From: Cyathus striatus
Taxonomy: Eukaryota; Basidiomycota; Agaricomycetes; Agaricales; Nidulariaceae
DNA: 64,000 nt
Reading direction: 5' to 3'
NCBI GenBank assembly: GCA_025738555.1
Contig: JAOVFP010000001.1
Coordinates: 4,154,001 to 4,218,000, forward strand
A program made the position numbers and the translations under genes. This document shows positions 57,491-64,000 of the stretch, one piece after another; position 1 is the stretch's first letter; each line of letters starts with the position of its first letter. The notes under the pieces are model-generated. The model ran no database searches, was not told where the DNA came from, and worked only from the letters and a program-made list of their open reading frames with translations.

Positions 57491-58550
57491 ATGATCCAAC
57501 AAGTACCTGTTCGTTCTCTTGACATCTGGTTCGATGATGGCAATGTCATCTTGGAAGCAGGAGGCATCCAGTTCAAGGTGTACAAAGGCACGCTGGCCGC
57601 AAACTCGACCGTATTCCGCGATATGTTCGAAATATCACATCCGGATAAGAACTTAGTAGAAGGTCGTCCGGTAGTCCAGCTATATGATTCCCCAAAGGAC
57701 CTAGCGTTCTTCCTGAAAGCCATACACTTCTTAGGGTACGTACGGGCCTCCATATGATTTACGATACATACCACTCAATGATCATGACTTGCTTTTTAAA
57801 TGTAGGCACTGTAAGCCCACGTGCACGCGAGAAGGCTTTCCTCAGCTTGTAGCTCTTCTTCGATTGGGAACAAAGTACCAGGTTCAGTTTATGCGGCAGG
57901 CTGCTTTAAACGAATTGCAGATACTTTATCCTGCTTCTTTCGAAAAATGGCTGGAGAGAGACAAGTTTGCCATGAATAGTAGTAAAGATTCTTTCGTTGA
58001 AAGGGCGATGTGGGTTGTTCAGCTTGCCAGAGAAACGCAGGTTACTTCTCTTCTTCCTTCAGCACTCTATGTCTGCACCAATATGCCAGACATCAACTAT
58101 ATCCTCGACGGAATTTCCACGGCCGATGGTGAGCATATAGAACTCGGATGGCTTGACAAGCGTGCTTGTATTCGTGGACGAGAGAAGCTATCTCGCATAG
58201 TCAGAAATGAGTTATTCAAGTTCGCTACACCGCTCGCCGACCCCAATCCCGAATGTCGAACACCAGAGCTATGCGCACTTGGAAGGATGAAACTAGCTAA
58301 AGGAATGGAAACACTGTACTCACGCGCCGTGGAAGCTAGCTGGGCACTGAGACTGAAGTGTCCCGTATCATGGAAGACATACGGAAAAGATGTCTGCGAT
58401 AGTTGTATGCAACAAGCGCAGATACAATACAATTCTGAGCGGGCTCGAATATGGGACCTCCTTCCTGAAATTTTTGATTTGCCCAGCTGGCAAGAACTGA
58501 GGAAGCAAGATGGTGTCGATGGAACAACAGAGGAAAACGAGCTCATGTAA
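57491..58550 (+). CDS. BTB/POZ domain protein
   Basis: Two exons (57491-57735, 57806-58550), about 329 residues. The N-terminal BTB core reads IWFDDGNVILEAGGIQFKVY, KGTLAANSTVFRDMFEI and VVQLYDSPKDLAFFLKAI, followed by a helical region with LVALLRLGTKYQVQFMRQAA. A Cys-containing C-terminal part (CPVSWKTYGKDVCDSCMQQA) lacks a Kelch or MATH domain. BTB-only proteins of this build form large expanded families in mushrooms, of unknown role, some perhaps Cullin-3 adaptors. Start and intron are clear. The gene lies close to the homocitrate synthase 3' end, convergent with it. Confidence 0.85.
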
Positions 58551-58974
58551 TTGATGAACACTGTTATCTTAGATGAGGAAAACATTGTACACATTTATTG
58601 TTTCTGGCGACGAGGATGCCGCGACCCGTTATATACCAGAAGGTGGAAATTTCGCATACTTATCTCGGAAGTTTCAAGAAAGTTATAGACCTGTACAACA
58701 ATGGAACCATAGTCTTATCAGTATCAATGTACTTATGTCCAATGGTGAACGCAACACGTGAATTTACATGTATACATGAACACAGTCCTATGAAGCGGTC
58801 GTTATCACGCACGAATGGCGCATTTTAGTCTAGAAATACAACAGTGCAAGTCTCTTCTCTTCATTCTGCCACTGGCTCAAGTGGGAAGCTGGTTTAACCT
58901 GACCACCGAAAGAACCACAAACGAAAATCATCCAAACTTAAACCCACGAAGACGCGGAAGACGTGACAGCGTTC
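58551..58974. other. Intergenic between convergent genes
   Basis: 3' UTRs of the BTB and homocitrate synthase genes; nothing further was recognised. Confidence 0.5.
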
Positions 58975-60683
58975 TTAATCAGTCGTTTCGCTTGTCTCGC
59001 GACCTTGAGCTTGTTCCCGATGCTTGATAAGGAGGCGGTCGAGAGCTTCCTTTTGGCCAACAGCAAGCTCTCCAGACTGGATGCCAGAGTGGTAGATACG
59101 GAGCAATGAGTCAACATCGTCCATGGACTGAGTGCGCACATCGGCGAGCTCCTTGATCTTGGCAGTGGCATCTTTAATCTGGTTGTGAAATTATTAAGCA
59201 TTGAAAACCACAGATACATAGTATATATACCTCATCATCGGAAAGGGTGAGACCTAGCTGTTCAACACGAGACTTGACAGCATTCCATCCGGTAAGACGG
59301 TGGCTAAAATCCAAAAACACGTCAACTTTCAAAAGCGTGTGTATATATCTGAAGTATACACACCCAATAGAGACATAGCGGGTCAAACCAAAATCTTCAG
59401 GCTTGAGGATCTCGTAGGTGCTGGGGTTATTAAGAATTGCCTTGGCATGGATACCAGCCTTGTGTGTGAATGCGCAGTAGCCGCTACACAAATTTAGTCG
59501 TCAGGAACATGATAACTCAAGAAGGACAATCATACGTGATGGGGTTCATGAACGGAATGTTGACCTCGACTGCCTCAGCGACCAAGTTCTCAATCTCACG
59601 AAGCATGGGGAGGTTGTACTTGGACTTGACGTACTCGGGGTTTGCAGCGTAAAGGCAAGCGACTAGACCACCGAGAGGTGTAATACCGACACGCTCACCA
59701 ATGCCAAGAACAGAGGTATCGATGTGAGTTGCTCCAGCCTCAAGAGCAGTATATGCGTTAGCAATGGCCATACCGGTGTCATTGTGGAGATGGACTTCAA
59801 TGTCACAGGCAACGACACCCCTGAGAGTTCGGACGAGATCGTAAACCTGTCTTGGGTTGGCGCAGCCAACGGTATCAGCGATACCAACGCGGTTGACACC
59901 AATCTTGTCGACGGTTTGGTATATGGAAAGGAGATCAACGAGATCGGAACGGAAGGAATCCTCTGAAGAGAAGCGGACTTCGATACCCTTGGACTTTACA
60001 AATTCAATAACTTCAATGGCAGTCTTGGTGATGTAAGCCATGTCCTTTCCGTGCGAGAATTCACGGAGGAAGGAGGATGTACCGATGACGACGTCGACAC
60101 CATCAACACCTGAGCACACTTATGAGCGACAAGCTTTGCAAGATTGGATATACTCAATGTACCAGTTTCGACAGCTATCCGAGCGTCGTCCATATGGCAT
60201 CGGATGTGAGTAAGAATCTTAGCCTTGAGACCAAGCTTGCAAATGGCCTCGCAATCAGCGCGGGACTGCTCCGAGGCGGCGGGAGATGTGAGCTCTATGT
60301 ACTCGACACCGAAAGCATCGAGAGCCTTGGCAATAGCGATCTTGGTCTTGGTGTCAAAGAAAGCATTTGCGAACTGCTCGCCCTCTGAAGATAGTGGTAG
60401 GATGAGATCACGTCAGAGGTTTGATTAGGCGAGATTAAGAAGCACATGCGATACCTCGGAGGGTGCTCTCGATGATGTTGAAGTTGGAGATGTTAGAGAG
60501 GAAGTCGGCAGCGCGGGGTGCATAGGGATTCCTGCGCTGTTGATCGATATGAGCACTATGGTTAATGCGGCCAGAGGTGCCGCGCTTGCCGCTGGACGCG
60601 AGTTGGGATGAAGAGGGGGTATCGAGGGGGACTTGAACCATTTCCTCAGTGGAAAGAGAGTCCCCGTTTTGGTGGGGGCACAT
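58975..60683 (-). CDS. Homocitrate synthase
   Basis: First step of the alpha-aminoadipate lysine pathway: acetyl-CoA plus 2-oxoglutarate to homocitrate. Start at ATG 60683 ([20 protein letters not shown]). The TIM barrel has NIIESTLR with [12 protein letters not shown] across an intron (catalytic Arg and Glu), [25 protein letters not shown], and the metal-binding [10 protein letters not shown] and [20 protein letters not shown]. The C-terminal part contains [20 protein letters not shown], and the gene ends GRETSETTD. Six exons. The N-terminal 60 residues lack an obvious mitochondrial presequence. Possible amino-acid control sites lie about 115 bases upstream. The lysine feedback site cannot be judged from sequence alone. 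Confidence 0.95.
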
Positions 60684-60797
60684 GGTGAAAAATGCTAGGA
60701 ACGATGAGGAGAAGGGTATGAAATATCGGGAGGCAAGAGATTTGAAGAGCCCTTTAACATTTTGTTGCTTGTCTTTAAATTTTTTCCATTTCCACTC

Positions 60798-60818
60798 GAG
60801 TCACTAATTCCGACGTCA
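60798..60818 (-). promoter_or_regulatory. Gcn4-like and CRE-like sites upstream of homocitrate synthase
   Basis: GAGTCA at 60798-60803 is the inverse of TGACTC, the Gcn4 site that controls amino-acid biosynthetic genes in fungi; GACGTCA at 60812-60818 is close to the ATF/CREB site. Both lie 115-135 bases upstream of the start, the usual distance. Single short sites occur by chance, so this is only suggestive. Confidence 0.4.
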
Positions 60819-61283
60819 CCTTGCTTATGTAATCATCATGTGACGCTTCACCCAGTTGACGATCGGCCGATACGCTGCGATACGCCAGCTCTTGGCTTCG
60901 TCCCTTGATTATGTAATGATCGGTCTGTCCAACGAATCACTTGAGTTCGATTGTCTACTCAGGAGAGCCGAATTCACTTGGAATTCACAACAAGCCATTT
61001 TCAATTTCATTCGCCAGACAAAGTATACTACTTCACATCAATGCTTCCAAAACACTCGAGCCGTTGTACGGTCCAGAAATATGGATCATAAAACCATAGA
61101 ATGCCGAAGATAATATTCTGTCCAACAAAGATAACCTACATCACTCCAGAAGAATCGAGCATTCCGAGTCAGAGTAAAGGTATATATAGACTCGGAATTC
61201 CGAGATTTATCCCAAAGTCAAGACTAATCCGACGTGATATGTGCACGAAAGGGCCACGTTCCACCCAGGAGCGGGAGGGAGCA

Positions 61284-62009
61284 TCATCCGTGGTAGGCTT
61301 GGTTTTCGGATAGCATATTATTAGGATTTGAAAGGTTAGACAACTCTTTTTCGCAACGTGTCTCGGAATGAATAGATTCACAGTTCAGGTCGCAGTAAGG
61401 CATAGAGCATCTGCGGCACTTGTAGTGACCCCAGAATCCGCAGACAGAGCATAGCATACGCGGAGGATATGAGGACGGAGGGACTACGGCAGTAAAGTAT
61501 GTCGGAACGGAAGGAGGAAGAGAAGCGATGTTCTAAGAACTTGGGTATCAGAAGAGATTACTTAGCGGAGGCCGTAAAGTGGCACGCACTGATTCTTCAA
61601 TAAGAGTAGCAAGGCTCTTACGGTACAATAAAGCAGTGCGCACGTTCATAGTAGATTTCTTCTTTTTCGCGGCTGGCGACGTGCCCGGTATGTTGAACGT
61701 ACGCTTGTCGGATATGGTTTGCCGAGCGCGACCTTTTCTTCCGCCTCCTTCATCGTCATCATCGCCAAGAAGAGTGGGCTCTGAGTAGTTGGACCTCTAA
61801 AATGATATAAGAAAAGGCTCTGGTTCTGTGTGTAGGCGAGTACCTCAAGTTCGTCTAGGTGGCGCTTTGTGCGCTTTGCAATGAGTTCTGGAGCGAGAAT
61901 GTGTGCAGGGGCGTGTGCTTGACGTGCATCTGAAAGAATGAGATGGGTGAGGAGAAGTGAGGGAGTAAGGAGAAGATATACGGTGTTCCCTGGTTCGTTT
62001 TGGGGGCAT
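61284..62009 (-). CDS. zf-HIT protein, SWR1 subunit (Vps71/ZNHIT1-like)
   Basis: Subunit of the SWR1 remodeller that places histone H2A.Z. Start at ATG 62009 (MPPKRTREH); a first intron with GTATAT and TTTCAG borders joins to ARQAHAPAHILAPELIAKRT and KRHLDELE. An acidic/Gly-rich linker (GDDDDEGGGRKGRARQT) and KKKKSTMNVRTALLYRKSLA follow. The C-terminal zf-HIT domain has CSVCGFWGHYKCRRCSMPYC, then DLNC, ESIH and ETRC, so all eight zinc ligands are present. It ends NQAYHG at TGA 61284-61286. Four exons. Divergent from the lyase/mevalonate kinase gene. Confidence 0.87.
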
Positions 62010-62269
62010 TGGAGATTGGGAGTTATTAAAGAAAAGGAGGATCGGCCGAGATTGGATGGATATTACCAAGGGTCATTGGCTATCGACTATCATTAGCACG
62101 CAATCTACTGTATGGACCTCGACACGACCTTTCATTTTTCCTGACCATCTACTTACTTGTCTCCCACCAAGCTCCTCTAATTCTCTTATTCCTGACCATC
62201 TTGTCTTCCCCCTTCCGCTTTTCCTTCTTCCCTCACTACTCTTCTGCTCGTCAGTCCCATACCACCAGA
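62010..62269. promoter_or_regulatory. Divergent promoter, Vps71 / lyase-mevalonate kinase
   Basis: 260 bp between divergent starts. A C/T-rich plus-strand tract (62150-62250) precedes the lyase start, as usual in fungal promoters. No specific site was recognised. Confidence 0.45.
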
Positions 62270-64000
62270 ATGCCTTCTTCAATAGATTCCAAGACCCCTT
62301 CTGCACTTCACGACCTTCCCACTCCTGAGCCAGAGTCTCCTATGCGTCCCCGCAAGCCCTACAGATTCTCAACATTATGTGCCACAGTCGAGAACCCCGA
62401 TATGAAGGATCAGTACGGCAGTAATTCAATACCTATATACCAGACAGCCACTTTTAAAGGCGTATCTGGGGAATACGATTACACAAGAAGCGGAAATCCC
62501 ACCAGAACACATCTTCGTTCGTTTCTGATGTTTCTTGCTTCGTCTCCTCTTGCGCTAATGTGAATTCCACCAGAGCACCATATTGCCAAAATATCATCTG
62601 CTGCACACGCATTCACAGTCTCGTCGGGAATGGCTTGTCTTGATGTGATCTTGCGTCTGCTTAAACCAGGTGACGAGATTATAGCAGGAGACGATCTCTA
62701 CGGCGGCACCAATCGCCTCTTGACTTACATCCGCACTCATGTTGGTGTAACAGTTCATCACGTCGATACCACCAAGCCTTCCACTCTTCACCCCCTTCTT
62801 CATCCTGATAAGACTGCCATGGTTCTTCTGGAATCGCCCACAAACCCTCTTTTGAAGATCTGTGATATTGCAACCATCAGCAAGGATGTGAAAGAGCGCG
62901 CACCTAATGCGATCGTTGTGGTTGATAATACTATGATGAGCCCATATCTGCAGAGACCACTCGAACATGGTGCCGATATCGTGTACGATAGCGCCACGAA
63001 GTATCTCAGTGGGCACCACGATCTTATGGCAGGTGCTGTAACCTGTAACAGAGATGACTTGGCGAAGGTGAGTTGGTTAATATGTCTAGTAACTTTGTTC
63101 TGATTCTATAACATTCCAGCAAATAGCATTTACAATCAATTCGGTCGGAAATGCCCTTACCCCAATCGACTCTTTTCTTCTTCTCCGTGGCATTAAAACC
63201 CTCGCACTGCGTATGGATAGACAGCAAGCGACCGCTCAGCTTGTCGCGGAGTATCTTCACTCTCTGGGATTCCGTGTCAATTACCCAGGAATCGAAAGTC
63301 ACCCAGGTCGCGAAATACACAATCGTATTGCGAACGGAAACGGTGCGGTACTAAGCTTTGAGACAGAAAGCAAATCTCTTAGTGAGAAAATCGTTGGCGG
63401 AACACGCTTATGGGGCATCAGTGTTAGCTTTGGCGCTGTGAACAGTTTGATTAGTATGCCCTGCGTTATGTCGTATGTCTTTACGATTTTATGATATGCT
63501 GAAGAATATCGAAATTCATTTTTTTTTTCTTGACAGACACGCGTCTATCGATGCTGCTACACGTGCCGAGCGTGGTCTGCCGGAAGACTTAATCAGATTA
63601 TGCGTTGGTATTGAAGACCCAAATGATCTAATTGACGATCTGGAGCGTGCTCTCATAGCTGCTGGTGCTATAGCTCTCGATGTCGTGCAAAATAAATACG
63701 TGAGGGTTGAGCAGCTTGCAAACGGGGAGGCTATTGTTCAGGCCGTACAGCGGCTACGGGTGCACGATGCAAATGACCTGACTGAGAATCGGGAATGGTT
63801 CGTCAGCGCACCTGGAAAGGTGATTCTGTTTGGTGAACATGCCGTTGTCCATGGCGTCGTAAGTCTTCGCTGTGTTCTTCCAGGATAAGTATTCAAATCT
63901 GAATCCGAAACAATAGACGGCTATCGCGGCATCTGTTGACCTACGGTGCTTTGGGCTTACAACCCCTAGAAATGACGAGAAACTATCCGTTCACTTCCAC
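62270..64000 (+). CDS. Cystathionine beta-lyase-like enzyme fused to mevalonate kinase (partial)
   Basis: Start at ATG 62270 (MPSSIDSKTPSALHDLPTPE). The first about 430 residues are a Cys/Met-metabolism PLP enzyme: DYTRSGNPTRTHL, SSGMACLDVILRLLKPGDEI, YGGTNRLL, ESPTNPLLKI, DNTMMSPYLQRPLEHGADIV and DSATKYLSGHHDLMAG with the PLP Lys, ending RLCVGIEDPNDLIDDLERAL. With no stop the frame continues about 45 residues and enters WFVSAPGKVILFGEHAVVHG, then after an intron (63859-63915) TAIAASVDLRCFGLTTPRND, the mevalonate kinase N-terminus. No in-frame ATG lies between the two parts. The kinase runs off the window. Lyase (methionine synthesis) and kinase (isoprenoids) act in separate pathways. Confidence 0.85.

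Noticed and set aside
62594..63019. Minus-strand frame antisense to the lyase
   Set aside because: Shadow of the conserved PLP-enzyme exons; no motif of its own.

Overview
This window looks like nuclear DNA of a mushroom-forming basidiomycete (Agaricomycetes). The genes carry many short introns (about 50-60 nt), and the repeats include KDZ transposases with a C-terminal Ulp1 protease and IS630/Tc1-type transposases of a kind I know from mushroom genomes. It splits sharply at about 30 kb: the left part is nested transposable elements, the right part compact housekeeping genes.

Left part (1-29.9 kb). A minus-strand Ty1/copia element enters from the left edge (5' LTR 4260-4528). Next to it is a deleted Tc1-like element (about 4545-5829). 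A second Tc1/mariner-like element has matching ends at 5840 and 28809, each flanked by TA. Its transposase gene is cut in two: the N-terminal half is at 6.25-7.36 kb and the rest at 26.3-28.7 kb. Between the halves sits a roughly 19 kb insertion (about 7361-26336). It carries a decayed KDZ transposase/Ulp1 gene (9.7-14.2 kb), a minus-strand gene of a family I associate with KDZ elements (15.2-18.4 kb), a large orphan-family gene (21.3-24.0 kb), GAACTTCC-rich repeats at both ends, and two clusters of a short hairpin repeat with a fixed loop and compensatory stem changes. Younger insertions lie inside these: a hAT-type element with an 8-bp duplication (8024-9339) and two solo LTRs with 5-bp duplications (19559-19873 and 26567-27332). 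A Harbinger-type MITE (28853-29910) closes the block. Nearly every element gene is broken, often by TGA where CGA is expected, and CpG is scarce.

Right part (30-64 kb), in order: complex I 12 kDa/NDUFB10-like subunit (+), secreted ThuA-like protein (-), type I Hsp40 with a CaaX end (-), NSUN5/Rcm1 rRNA methyltransferase (+), branchpoint-bridging protein SF1/BBP (-), two unrecognised candidates (40-42 kb), an atypical bZIP factor (+), uracil-DNA glycosylase (-), dolichol kinase (+), GAF hybrid histidine kinase (+), BTB protein (+), homocitrate synthase (-), zf-HIT/Vps71-like SWR1 subunit (-), and at the right edge a cystathionine beta-lyase-like enzyme reading in frame into mevalonate kinase. 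These are unrelated housekeeping functions, with several divergent pairs sharing promoters (Hsp40/NSUN5, UNG/dolichol kinase, Vps71/lyase).

Best leads: the covarying hairpin repeat of the 19 kb element, the 19 kb multi-gene insertion itself with its datable nesting, the lyase-mevalonate kinase fusion, and the bZIP with a substituted invariant asparagine. All identifications come from reading motifs by eye; no database search was possible.
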